Assembly (NCBI GenBank): GCA_023375675.1
Contig: JALQBC010000017.1
Span: 496,001-560,000, forward strand
Source: Cytospora piceicola
Lineage: Eukaryota > Ascomycota > Sordariomycetes > Diaporthales > Cytosporaceae
DNA: 64,000 nt
Direction: 5' to 3'
Notes under the pieces: generated by a model
Told to the model about the DNA's origin: nothing
Seen by the model: only the letters and a program-made list of their open reading frames with translations
The model's database searches: none
Part shown: positions 23,188-34,821 of the stretch, one piece after another
Layout: each line of letters starts with the position of its first letter
How positions within the stretch are numbered: position 1 is the stretch's first letter
Position numbers and translations under genes: made by a program

Positions 23188-23974
23188 GCTGAAGAAAATG
23201 TGTGGCACGAAGACTTCAGAAGAAGACTATAATGAACGGCGGATATCTACTCTCTCACAATATCATACTATATTTCTCGTATTGTTTTCAATGGTATTAG
23301 CCTTCACCCAGGTGGTTCCTCGGCTGAGCAACTAAAGGTGGCAAAGTTATTGATTTTGATAAAAGCATAATACGCTGCAGCAGGAACAGAAAGGCCAGTA
23401 TTTTTGGCTCATTCCGTTACACGCAAATGTTTGAGTACAGCAGTTATGCTAGATCTACCGGCAGTACAGTACATGCTATTGCGTGGGCGTTGGCTTTATG
23501 CAACACGTAATCACATAGGCATAGGGAGCCCATGAAGGTTGAAGACCTCGAGCATGGCTTTTTGCTCCATCCCACAAGTTCTGCCGAATACTCTCAAAGT
23601 TGGTCAAGACTTGGTTCAGTGGTGAGAGGGTTATGACAGCTTGATTGTATGTTTTATTCTACACAACTCCCATCAACAATTTCCATCTCTATGGGCGAGA
23701 TGTGTTGGCCGGAAAATCTAATTCAATGGCCCGTCTACGGTGATCAATTCCGCCTTGTTCAATTGAGCATCTATCCCCCCCCCCCCACAAGTCACATTCC
23801 AAGAAGCAAATACCATCCAATTGCACATGTATTTTCACGCTGGCAAACTCGGTGGCTACTACGCTGGCTACAAGACTGGAGCAAAAGTTACACGCTTGAT
23901 TAATGTGTCCCTCTATGGGAACAGTGTGGATATCTGAGCCAATTAACTTATAACTTATAAATCAAACACACCCC
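23188..23974. other. Convergent intergenic region
   Basis: Between the 3' ends of the permease and the aldehyde dehydrogenase. It includes a C12 run at 23775-23786. No gene supported. Confidence 0.5.
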
Positions 23975-25476
23975 TTAGTCCTTTCTTGTCCAGAAAGCCT
24001 GGGCGTTGCACCATCCCTTTATTCCGACAACACCCCACTCCATGCCCAGGCCGGAGTGCTTGTGGCCACCGAAGGGCATGTGAGGGCCGACCTCGAAGTG
24101 GGTGTTGATCCACACGCTACCAGACTCGAGCCGGTCAGCGATCTTGGTGGCCTTGGCGATGTCGCTGCTCCACACGGAGGCGCCCAGGGCGGCCTCGAGG
24201 CCGTTCGCGCGGCGGACGACGGTGTCCTCGTCGGACCAGCGCATGATGGGCAGGATGGGCCCGAAGGGCTCCTCGACCTCGATCCGGGAGCCCTCGGCGG
24301 GGTCGTCGATGAGGGTGGGGGGCAGGAAGAAGCCCTTGCCCTCCCTCTTCTCCTTGAGGCCGCCCAGCGCCACCTTCCAGTTCTCCTTCTCGGCCGCCTC
24401 GTACAGCTCCAGCACCTTGGCGTACTGCGTGCCGTTCTGGACGGGGCCGACGAAGGTCGTCTTGTCGGCGGCGGGGCCGTGGAGCAGGTTGGCCTTGACG
24501 AACTCGACAATGGCCTTGAGGAACTCGTCGTAGATCTTCTCGTGGACGTAGATGCGCTTGATGTTCATGCAGATCTGTCCTGCGCTCAGGAAAGCAAGGG
24601 AAGCGACCTGTGGGTTTCCATGTTAGCACGAGTAACACACATCGGGGGAACTCGAACCGGGGATGAACATACCTTGGGAACGACCTTGGCAAGGTCGGCG
24701 TCGTCGCAGACAATAGCGGCGTCGTTGCCGCCCAGCTCCAGGGTAACCCGCTTCATGGTCTCGCCAGCGGCCTTGGCGACCTTCTTGCCGGTAGCCGTGC
24801 TTCCGGTGAAGGAGATCTTGTCAATGCCGTCGTGAGCCGTCAGGCGGGGACCAAGGCTCTCGTCACCGCTCAGCGCCTGGAGGACACCGGGAGGGAAGAC
24901 CTTGGAACCCAGCTCGGCGATCTTGAGCAGGGTGTAGGGGGCGAAGGGCGAGGGCTTCGCGATGACAGTGTTGCCGGCCATCATGCCGGGTCCCAGCTTG
25001 CCGATACCGAGGAGGATAGGCCAGTTCCAGGGAACGATAGCAACGCCGACACCGAGGGGACGGTACCGGACGATGGCAGTGCGCTCGGCGGTGTCCTCGA
25101 CAGTCTCGTCCGGGATGCGCAGGGTGGAAGTCACGCGGAGGTGGCCGATGGCGAACTGCATCTCCATGTTGGCCGTGTTGAAGGGCTTGCCGGTCTCGGC
25201 CACGAGGAGGTCACGGATCTCGTCGTGGTTGGCCTCGATGGCGTCGGCGAGCTTGTTCACGTACGTGGCACGCTCGTCCCAGGACTTGGAGCTCCATGCT
25301 GGGAAGGCGGCGCGGCCAGCTGCTACGGCCTGGTCAACCTCCTTCTGGCCCGAGACGGGGACCTCGGCGAGGTCCTCCTCCGTGCTGGGGTTGACACTGT
25401 GACGGGTTTCCGAAGTGGAAGTGAGCTCATTGTTTATGACATTGTAGAACTTCTGTATATCGGATTTTTGCTTCAT
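23975..25476 (-). CDS. NAD(P)-dependent aldehyde dehydrogenase
   Basis: Two exons (25476-24673, 24607-23975), 478 aa. The 65-bp intron has GTATGT and CAG ends and rejoins VVPK|VASLAF in frame. The frame is open above 25476 but the first ATG is there. Family landmarks are all present: PWNWPILLG (cofactor/oxyanion Asn), FTGSTATGKKV, general base Glu247 in LELGGND and nucleophile Cys281 in GQICMN, spaced 34 residues as usual, then EPFGPILPI and MPFGGHKHSGLG near the end. Length fits cytosolic ALDHs. It would oxidise a small aldehyde, possibly in the route served by the neighbouring amidohydrolase and permease. Confidence 0.95.
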
Positions 25477-28426
25477 TAGCTTCTTTCTCACGTCTTTCTT
25501 CTTGGGTGACGAAAAGCCTATCAAGTACTTGTCTTCATCCGGCAGCAGGGGGAGAAGACACGGCAGTTCTTGGGTACCGGTAAATAGTAGTAGTACTGAC
25601 CGTGAAGCTAATTTTGTAGTCGACGGTGGAACCCATGGTGGCAGATAAGGGACAAAGGCAACTAGATACTGGGCAGACACGGGAGGAAGATGAGGAAGGA
25701 TGAGGTATTGATCGGTATGAAGGAGCGTGTTGACTTTGAACCTGTTCTGTCCCTCATGAGGCCGGATCTGTCACATTTTAAACTGATTCTTCCTCGTCTA
25801 TCAACACTCAGAGGCGCTTCTCCCCCCCCCCCACCCATAAACGGGAGGGACCCCGGATTCAGGGGCAGTGGATACATACCGTGTGTACGGCATGAACAGG
25901 TGTACCGGTATGTACGCAACAGTGTAGTGGGATAACGGGGTTCGTGGGGGGGGCCGCGGGAATTCCCTACATACAGTATAAGATCGACACTAACACCTCC
26001 CTCCCGCCCGCCCGAGTCAACGGTTCCGTTCTCTTCTCCTTCATAGGAGACCGGAACTCCACCTACTTGAACTACTGGATGATCTTGTGAGATTGTCATA
26101 GGCAGCCAGACAGCCGGGCAGCCAAGCCCTACCCTTTAGATCTCCAAGCTCGACGAAATCGGTGAGAGGGCTGATAAAGCTGGTATGGTTGGAAACAGCG
26201 TTCGTGGCAGAGGAGATAGATATATAGAAGTACCGCTACATTCCTTGTGGGTGTTGAGCAAATGTTGGTTGAAGCAAAGAAGGTTTTCCTGGGCCGAGGG
26301 TAGCCCTCGCTAGTTGGTTGGCTGCGAGGATGGATACGATGGGGCGAGCCGAATACGGAATCACGGATTATGGATCTCATGGTATTAGTCTCGGTCATAG
26401 CGGAGCGACGGGGTAACCACCCTGCCACCCGGACCAATAATTATACCCAGTATACTCAAAGGCGCCTAAGTACCCAGGACCCTTGACAGCGGTGAGGGGC
26501 CGCTCGCTGGCAAGTGGGCGGGTGGGTCGGACCGTGAGACTGGAAATATGCTGTGGCAGTATGGTAGGAATATTCTACTAAGTAGTAGCAATCGCCCCCG
26601 TATACCCAGTATTTGTGCCCGCCCACCTATTGGAACTTGACCATTTGGTCCTCCCGAGTTCTTATCGATACTTACAGTGTCAGAGTGTATACGACGTACA
26701 AATTTGTTCCTCATACCCCCTGCAATACGGTCCTCGGCCGAGTCAAGTTTGGCCTCCACTTCACCAAAGCACGGGATGGATGCTTCGATCATACTAAGGT
26801 ATATACATTCCCATATGGTGTAAGTAGATGGACGGTTGGATGCGTGTGAGCTGGAAGAAGAAAACCAGACAGCTTTTGGTTAGAATCGAATCCTTCTCAA
26901 GTGCTTCTGGATCCTCTACCGTCCCAATCCTGTCACGTCGACCCTTTCTTTGTTTGCTTTTCTCGCTTATCACAACCAACAGTAGATTAGTTCCCAGGAA
27001 TCCTCCGGCAATGCGTCTCGTCACCCATGCCCGAGGAACACGTGAGACACTCCCCTGTTTCCTCAAAGGATCTTACCGTGACATTTCGACCTTTCACATG
27101 TGCATGTCCCTCTGAGATGCTCCACCACGGTCCACCGTGTATGTCGCGATGAATACGAGAAACTACACACAAATACGTACAGCAGGCGCCGTGGAATCAT
27201 CCAAGTACCTGTCCGCGGAAATTACTAGACACATACAGTATCTACATCAGTACAGTACACTCTTGCCCAGGTGGTATCGGCTCCTCAGGTACGACGTACA
27301 GTACGTAACCCAGATGCCGACCATGGGAATGGAGATAAGGTGTTTCATTACCCCACCAGGTACCATACAGATGCGGATGAATTCCGCCAGTTTGGGACGT
27401 GTTCAGGATGCTCTTTTCGGTAATAAGCCGGCGATGCTGACCGCCTTGAGGACATCCACGATCGCTTGCAGTCCCTTGCGGTCCCTACCTGCAGCCACAA
27501 GGGAGATGACGATGAGGAAGCATTGCCCACTTGTATAGGTAGGCAGTCAGGGCAGTATGTACGCACGTCCGCAATGTTGGTATGAACGCAGGTACGCAAA
27601 AGTGGTGCCGCCCGGGATATCCGCATCCTTGAAGCCATACTAACAGACTAGTCGGGACTGTACAGATCCCGCCAGCCCGCACAGAGAGAAGGACAGGGAT
27701 TTCCGGCCATGTTTCCAGTTTTTACATACATAACTGGGACAACAGGGCCACCGGTTTTGCAGTTCTGGACTTCGCCTACGAGAAATCAGCAATCTGTGCA
27801 AGGATGGAGAATCATGTTTTGGGATCAAATCCCCTGTCATACCTTTCTTATAAGGAAGGAGATTAACAGCACTTGAGGTCTGGATCACGCGGCCAAAACT
27901 GGAGCACGTGGAAAAAAATACAACGTACCTATACTATGTACGTACTAAGCCGACCTAGTCGATGCGTCCTGCGATGGGTTACCACATCTTTAAAGGGGTA
28001 ACATGTCCCGCCTCCCCGTGGAAAAAAAAGGGAGAAGAAGCTGGGGGGGGGGGGGAGGCCTTGCTAGTGAAAGATGACAGTATTTCGACAAAATGCTCAG
28101 ATTCAGGAAACCGTCTCCACTGTGGCCACGCCGGGACTTTAGATCCTGACTAATTCGCCTCTCAACGTAGCATCGTAACATGATCGCGAGGCCGTGCAGA
28201 TCCTGCGCAGCGTTTCAGGGCCCGTGTTTACAAAACTGTGCCAATCCTCGACTTCGCCCTAGCTTCTGAACTCTGTCTTCTCTTTGTTTTCGAGAACATT
28301 GATGCATGTATGCGGCTAGGATCGTGGGTCAGTGTGTCCAACCTTCGTCTAACAATCCACATCAACCAACCAACCAACCAACCGGCACATTGTATGGACC
28401 TCGCGTCCGTCTAAATCAACGTCAAG
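25477..28426. other. Long intergenic region
   Basis: Nearly 3 kb without a supportable gene. Many short open frames exist on both strands, none with a domain or a convincing splice partner. It contains a C11 run (25822-25832), a G13 run (28043-28055) and several short tacgtac/gtacgtac motifs. A non-coding RNA cannot be excluded. Confidence 0.45.
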
Positions 28427-29759
28427 ATGGGCCTCAAATATGATCCCCTCGTGGAGATGTGGACGTTGTACGTCCTCGGGTCTATTCTCGTATTCCTGAG
28501 GGTTGCCTGTCGACTCAAGATGGTTGGCATACACAACTTCAAACCGGATGACTACCTCATCTGGGTGTCATGGGTCAGTCACTATCCCTACTCTCTGGCG
28601 TCCCGGCGTTCTGCTGACTGGTATTCATTGATGCGCAGATGATCTACACAGTCATGTCCGTCGCTGCTGATATCTGTGGCCGGCATGCGGACCTTCACAC
28701 GCTCAGTCTCGATGAACGCGAAAAGCTCACGCCGGCAGAGGCCGCGCCATACATTTGGACCACGCAGTGGTTCTGTGTCGGAGTCGCTACGTACAACGTC
28801 TTCGTCTGGACCCTCAAGTTCAACATGCTGTTCTTCTACCAACGGGTCGTCAACGGCCTCTGGGTGGAGAAGTTCATCAAGCCCGTCATGGCCCTCGTGT
28901 TGGCCTCCGGTTTTACTGTTTTGATCGTTCTGTTCGCTTCATGTCGCCCATACCACAAAATGTGGACGGTCTATCCGGACCAAGGAGGTAAGATATACTA
29001 TCCCTCCCCTGGTGGAGGGGCTCGATAACGGCGTAGTGTACTGACGAGCTGAGATCGATTAACAGACAAATGCGAGCCTCAGGCAGAGATCTATCTGCTC
29101 CCGGCGTTGATCTTGAACGTCATCACCGATGTCTGCATCATGGCCATACCGGCCCCTGTTATCTTGCCAGTGAAGACCACTCTATGGCGCAAGATCAGCT
29201 TGTTAATCATCTTCTCGGCTGGTTGCTTCATCATGGTCGCGGCCATCTTGCGTGTGGACTTTGTGCTGGTGCAGAAGAACGGCTCAACGGCCGCCATCTG
29301 GTCCTGCCGGGAGGACTTTGTCGCCATCATCGTCGGACAAGCTCCCATCCGTGAGTTTCCAACCCAGCGAGTCCGGTGGCGCACACGTCGGAGATCACAT
29401 ATGCTGACCACAAGACTTTTGCAGTGCGACCTGCTTTCACCAAGAGGTTCTGGACAGGAGAGATGTCCCAGGGATCGTCGGCACAGCGGACCAAGTCCTC
29501 GTTCCCGATCCAGAGCGGTAACGACACCTTCGAGATGGGCACTGGCAAGAAGGCCTTTGGGGGCAGCGCCGCGAAAAAGAGCCATAACCAAGACTACAAC
29601 GTCACGATCCAGTCCACACGCGGACGGAGTAATAGTGACGGTGACTCGACGGATAGGATCATCGAGAACAGTGGCATCGTCGTGGACACGTGGGTCGATG
29701 TCGAGTCGGAAAGCGTCAACCATGCGGCCAAGCCCCACAACCCGTACGACAAATTCTAG
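28427..29759 (+). CDS. Fungal rhodopsin-domain (PTH11-like) seven-helix membrane protein
   Basis: Four exons: 28427-28573, 28639-28987, 29066-29350, 29425-29759; 371 aa, all phases continuous. Hydrophobic helices are visible at WTLYVLGSILVFLRVACRL, DDYLIW.., TQWFCVGVATYNVFVWTLKF, FIKPVMALVLASGFTVLIVL, IYLLPALILNVITDVCIMAI, KISLLIIFSAGCFIMVAAIL and DFVAIIVGQAPI, giving seven. Conserved family features include the KPDDYL loop after helix 2 and a Cys (CEPQAEIY) before helix 5. The cytoplasmic tail (~110 aa) is hydrophilic, Ser/Thr-rich. Family members are plasma-membrane proteins, some acting as receptors in surface sensing; the ligand is unknown. No CFEM domain precedes it. Confidence 0.88.
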
Positions 29760-30941
29760 TAGTGCCCGGGAGGATTGTTTTTTTATGCCGTATTTAATAT
29801 TAGCGAAATGTTTTGATAAACTAGCCACCTTAATCTCTACCGTCTTCTTTCAAGAGCGTTTCGTGCATGTGAAACTTGTTTATGTGTCCTCTCCTGATTG
29901 TGATTATACCCACCGAGAGATTACCTCTGCAGCTTCCTCACCTTCTGGGCTGAGTGATCTTCTGGAGTTTTAGCAATAATAGGAATCACAACGCTTTGCT
30001 TCTTTCGCAGTCCTATCCCTTCAAAAATCCACTTATTGTTCTCGATCGCCTGTCTTGCGGGGCTACTACAGCATGTTGCCCCATATTTGGGTTCAAGGCC
30101 CCCAGGGGGCAAGCTAATACTCCTTACAAGTCACGGGGATTCAAAAAGTTACTTCTTTTCGATCCTTTCGTTTGGGGAAGGAGGTAGCCCGCCAATAGTC
30201 ATTTGCTGAGAAGGCTACCGATTAACTTGAATACTGGAGTCTGAAACGTCAGTCTTGCTACCGTTCTGGATCCGACCAGTTGACCGCATGTTTTTCCTGT
30301 AGAGATTTTGGTGAGAATAACTCATCTGATCTGATCTGCCCCTTCTGACCAACCGTTTTCCCCCTTTGGCATTCAACGTTTTCAAGGACTTGTATAGCAG
30401 AGAAGCTAGTCTATGGGTTCCCGGGGGGTTATACCGCCTAGTCCGAGTTACATTCTTTAGCACTATTGCTACCGTGATATTATATCGGAACTATAGGCAG
30501 TTACACTATCTTTATAAATCCGCAGTTTCTCTTCCCTACCAGAATGCCTATAGTAGAGGATGTTCTAAGTATCTGACCCATTATAGGTATGATTATTGCG
30601 TTGTAATAGTTGCACATGTGTAGGAGTAGTTTGGCAAGAGTTGTAAAACCTAAGACCCAGATATAACAAATGCATGCTATCTCCGCCCTCACACCTACGC
30701 AGTGCAAGGGCATAATGGGACAGACTAGAGGCCCTTGCGCTCAAACACAACGATCTTTCACAAAGAGATGTACAGATTCCTCGATATGACCCTCACGTTA
30801 CGCGGAGCGACTGTGTCAGTAGCGGCTGCCATGGACCGTCTCCGAACCGAAGATGATACATATATCTATATATATATGTATATCATTGCGAGACGAGAAA
30901 AAGGCCACATGTAATCGCCTATATATAGGCCCATAAGTAAG
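29760..30941. other. Convergent intergenic region
   Basis: About 1.2 kb between the 3' ends of the rhodopsin-like gene and the flavoprotein gene. It has AT-rich (TA)n-like DNA near 30860-30890. No gene supported. Confidence 0.5.
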
Positions 30942-33421
30942 TTAGATGCCGGCGATATACCAGGCCTTATCAGTTCCCGCCTCTTCCGCATCCGCTGTGG
31001 TAAAGCCATTTCCCCAATAGCTGAATCTATTCCCATGCAGGTATTCCCAGTCGTAGTCCTGTGCCACGGTCAGTATCCCACCTTGAAGTCCAAAAACAAC
31101 CTTGCCGGCTAAGCTCTCTCTTACCTCCCACCGAGGGTTCAACAGGACTTCCATGGTGTGAAGCCGGCTGCCGGGCCACATCATGATGTTCTCGCCATTG
31201 GGGCCAAGCTTGAACCACGCTCGGCACGGCGCATTCCAGATCGTCCGCTCCAGGTACAGCTCGCGGTGCTGCTTGAACTCGGCGACGGCCTCCTTCTTTG
31301 GCACGACCGACTTGATGTTCTGCGTCTGGAACTTCTCGATCATAAGGACGACGTTGCGCGTGATGGCCTCCATGGCAGGGATGATGGAGCCATGGCCGTA
31401 GGGGCCGAAAGGGCCCACGATCACTGCCGCGCTGGTCAGGCCACGCGTTCCGGCTCGCCGCGGGGGGGGGGGGGCGTGGGAGACTCACTGAAGTAGTTGG
31501 GGAAGCCGCAGGCCATGGTGCTCAGGTAGGTCTCGGGCGAGTCCTTGAACGCATCGCGCAGGTCCAGGCCGCCGGAGCCGAAGACGGGGAACCGCGGGAC
31601 GAAGGAGACGTCGAAGCCGGTGCCGCAGACAAGGACGTCGAGCTTGTGAAACGTGCCGTCGGCGGTGAGGAGACCTTCCGAGGTGATCTCGGCGATGGGC
31701 GAGAATGTCACTGTGCACTTGTCGCTGGTGATGGCCTCGAGGTAGCCGTGGTCGGGAATTGGTCTCTGTTTCTAGAAGTGAATATCGTGTATCAGTGGGA
31801 TAGAGTGTGAGGACATGGCGATGGGATAGAGTGTGAGGACATGGCGACGTACCCTGCATCCGATAGCGAAGTTTGTTGGAATCAGCCTCTCTGCTAGTTC
31901 TGGGTTCTTCTGAAGCTTCTGTAGCATCTCTCCCTTGGCGAACTAGAAGAATCAAAGTCCGGTCCATTAGTCGAGCCGGTTCAAGGGTTTTCACAAATAG
32001 TTCGTACCTCAGCGGCATCGAGCTGAGTCTGACTGCCTTTGATCAACTGCTCCAGTATTAGCCAGTTGGACGAGATCCACGTCAGTCGTCATTCATCCAG
32101 ACCATGGCGAAGTTCGAGTTCATCTCTCTCTCTACATCCTTCCGGTAGGCAAGATACTCGTCCGGTTTCTGACGGAAGCTCATTCTCTGATCCTCCGTGT
32201 CTACCCATGAATCGGTCAGTGATTGTCACGCAGCAGTTGGAGGGAAACGTTGATCCAAGTACATTTAGGGTTTGTCGAGCCGTCTTGGCCAGTGGCGTAC
32301 TTGGAGGCAAACCCTGCTGTAACCCATGTAGGGGAACGCAGGAAAATGACCTGGCGTTTGGCCTCTGTAGCGAACCGCGCCGTTAGTGTAGACTCGTTGG
32401 TGGAAACCTCGAAAAGGAAATACCTGGAAGCCCAGGCGCATAGACATACTGCTGTGTGTGGCTGTCGTCACTTGAACAGCGCTACTGCCGTTGCCAATGA
32501 TACCGACGGTCTTGTCAGCGAGTTCGAGCGAGGTGTCCCATGCAGCCGTGTGTGTCTTGTTCTTGAAATTTTCGAGGCCCGGGATGGCTGGCCATTTCCA
32601 ATTGCTGCGAAACCAAGATCCAGTTACATATTCGTCAGACAATGGCAGTGTATGGTGGCTCACTTACTTCAGCACGCCAGTGGAGTTGATCAATATGTCG
32701 GCATAGTCGAAGAATGCAGCCTCAGGTTCGTCGACGGGCTGGATCTTGACCTTCCACTGAGCTTTATCTGCGTCCCACCACGCACCGACGACCAGATGAC
32801 TCAACTTGACGTTGGTGTCGAGATGGTGCCCTGCAACCACCCGTTTCAAGTAACCATGGATCTCCTTCTGAGGTGCGTAACTGTTTTCCGGTTTCTTTGT
32901 CAGTAGAGCTCTTGATTCATCGGATTACAGAGCAAGGCCACAAAACTATGAGAGTGATGACCAACTAGCTTGACCACTCGGTATTTGGGTGCCACGAGAA
33001 CTGGTAATTCACAGCTGGCTATCATTGAGATCATGGCAAGTCAGTAAGATGGAACCCCGAGTGATAGAGCCCTGCGATGTCCTTACGATATCGCACATGC
33101 ATCCAGGGTATCTATCCAGAGGTCTATCAGTTCCTGCTGCTCATGTGACAGGTGAGACTAGAAGCTGTTGGTAGGATTTCCTCACATGTTCTCATACCAT
33201 GTACCGCCCAGCTCCGGATTCTTGTCATAGAACTGCAGGGTGACGTTGCTGTTCTTGGTCTGCTTGCCGAGGATGTACGAAATATTGATGCCGGAGAAGC
33301 CAAACCCAATGACGATGACCTTGATGGGCCGCCGAGAACCCAGCAGGGTGTCGGGAATGGTGTATGCATGGCCGTTAGCTTTCATCGGCTGTTCAGCCTG
33401 TTGGGAGAAAGGGTAAGACAT
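30942..33421 (-). CDS. FAD/NADPH monooxygenase, Baeyer-Villiger/FMO-like
   Basis: Eleven exons rebuilt by phase continuity (descending): 33421-33186, 33111-33087, 33018-32966, 32880-32668, 32604-32450, 32364-32263, 32200-32103, 32046-32008, 31942-31853, 31765-31489, 31423-30942; 589 aa. FAD Rossmann motif GFGFSG at 39-44; GGTWYENIYPGCMCD and YQFSWHPNTEWSS follow; the NADPH motif is GIIGNGSSAVQ. The segment FKNKTHTAAWD resembles the Baeyer-Villiger fingerprint FxGxxxHxxxW(P/D) but lacks its Gly and is one residue shorter. RSPTWVT and GCRRPIPDHGYLE are also typical. Intron 7 has a weak donor (GTCTGG) and exon 2 is only 25 nt. It sits beside the HR-PKS and probably oxygenates a cluster intermediate. 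Confidence 0.85.
31796..31847. repeat. Perfect 26-bp tandem duplication inside an FMO intron
   Basis: Two identical 26-bp copies (tgggatagagtg... ending in gacatggcga; 31796-31821 and 31822-31847) lie wholly within intron 9 of the flavoprotein gene (31766-31852), so the duplication lengthens only the intron. Perfect identity suggests a recent event. Confidence 0.95.
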
Positions 33422-33543
33422 AATGTATCGACAAACAATTGGAAGTCGTAGGTAGACTAAGTAGTAGGTAAAGTATGAGTTGGATGTGTGGTGTACAAAT
33501 AAGTAAGTAGAATGCCGTCCCATAGTATCACGAGCGAACGGCC

Positions 33544-33552
33544 TTATATATA
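33544..33552 (-). promoter_or_regulatory. TATA box of the FMO gene
   Basis: On the minus strand TATATATAAGG lies about 125 bp upstream of the ATG at 33421, a normal position. Confidence 0.55.
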
Positions 33553-33660
33553 CCCAGGTATATATGCCTAGGCATATACTCAAGCACCATTTTTTCCACC
33601 TAAAAGTACTTACCTTTCTTGTGGGCCGGTCTATTGATAAGCACCACAATTACAGCACAC

Positions 33661-33672
33661 TACCCTAGGGTA
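33661..33672. promoter_or_regulatory. Cluster palindrome copy 1, TACCCTAGGGTA
   Basis: Perfect 12-bp palindrome, 240 bp upstream of the flavoprotein start codon and about 110 bp beyond its TATA box. It is one of five exact copies in the window. Confidence 0.6.
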
Positions 33673-34821
33673 CTGATGGTGGTGCAGCACATGGGAGGAG
33701 GCTTGACAGAAATGCAGTACATTGGTACTTGCCTGGTTATCTATGTACGCTCGCTAACCTGACCTTACATATGTAGAAGTTACAGTACATACCTACCTAG
33801 GTATGTACCTAGTACATATGTATATACCAGGTACACAGCCCCTGCCCTGCTGCCCCGTTCTCTGATTAGCTCGAGAGGGGCGGGTGTTCCGTAAGCCTAC
33901 TAAAGTTACGACATATCGCCTATAGGCTGTAGATCAGGCCACCCGCATTCAACCTCTCAACTCTGGCCGAGTTTGCTTACTAGAACACGCGCCGTCACCG
34001 AATTCACGAACTCTTGGAATTCGTCACAATCAGCCCCTCCAACGTTAATATGGGAAGGGACTTGAGAGGTACTCAATGAGTTTTACATGTATTATGAATT
34101 AAAAGGTGGCAGACGAAGACCTCAAGAGGACCTCTATCCACTTCCTGCTGCTGCCCAAAAGGCCAAAACATGAACACCAAGCCCAACACTGCACCGAGAC
34201 GGACTAATTATTTGATCACAAGCCCCAGTTCTCTTCTGGATCTAAAGCGTGGCTACAAAGTCATGTGCTATCACGGCTTAATTTTGGATGTAACAGGCAC
34301 TATCTTGGACTGAGCTGTCTACTACGTCCATTCATTGTAGGGACTTTGAACCAAAGTTCCTCCTCCCATTAGCCTCTGCCCGAATAACCAAGGCTGCACA
34401 CTGGTAGCTACTGTACTGCAAATCACCATTTGCCCACTTTGCATCGCGATCAGGGTCTGGATTTATGAGTGGTGATTGAGTGGTGAGTTATTGACACGCC
34501 TGTCATGTGTTACGTAATCAGGCCTACAGCGTTACTTCCTTTACTTACACCTATTTCCTTCCCTTCCCTTAGGCTTTAGGCCTGTTTGTTTACTCTCCTT
34601 CAACAACAACACACCAACTGGAATTGAATGACTGTACCATACATGCAAACGTGCATGTTCCTTCAGTCAGATCCAGCTCGTGTTGATACCTGATATCATG
34701 GACCTATTCTGGTTCTTCACCTATCAATATATTTCAAGCTCGCTCCGCACTGCTCAACAAGCGACAGGATCACCATAAGGGCGACTGGATTGAAAACCTT
34801 CAAAAGAACCAACATGCCGAC

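Larger units (their letters stand above)
33422..34821. other. FMO promoter and 3' flank of the PKS
   Basis: 1.4 kb without a gene. It contains a TATA box for the flavoprotein gene, one copy of TACCCTAGGGTA (33661-33672) and a TACCTAGGTA palindrome (33794-33803). Confidence 0.55.

Noticed and set aside
33661..33672. TACCCTAGGGTA as an interstitial telomere repeat
   Set aside because: The core CCCTAGGG is not a tandem of TTAGGG/CCCTAA and each site is a single palindrome.
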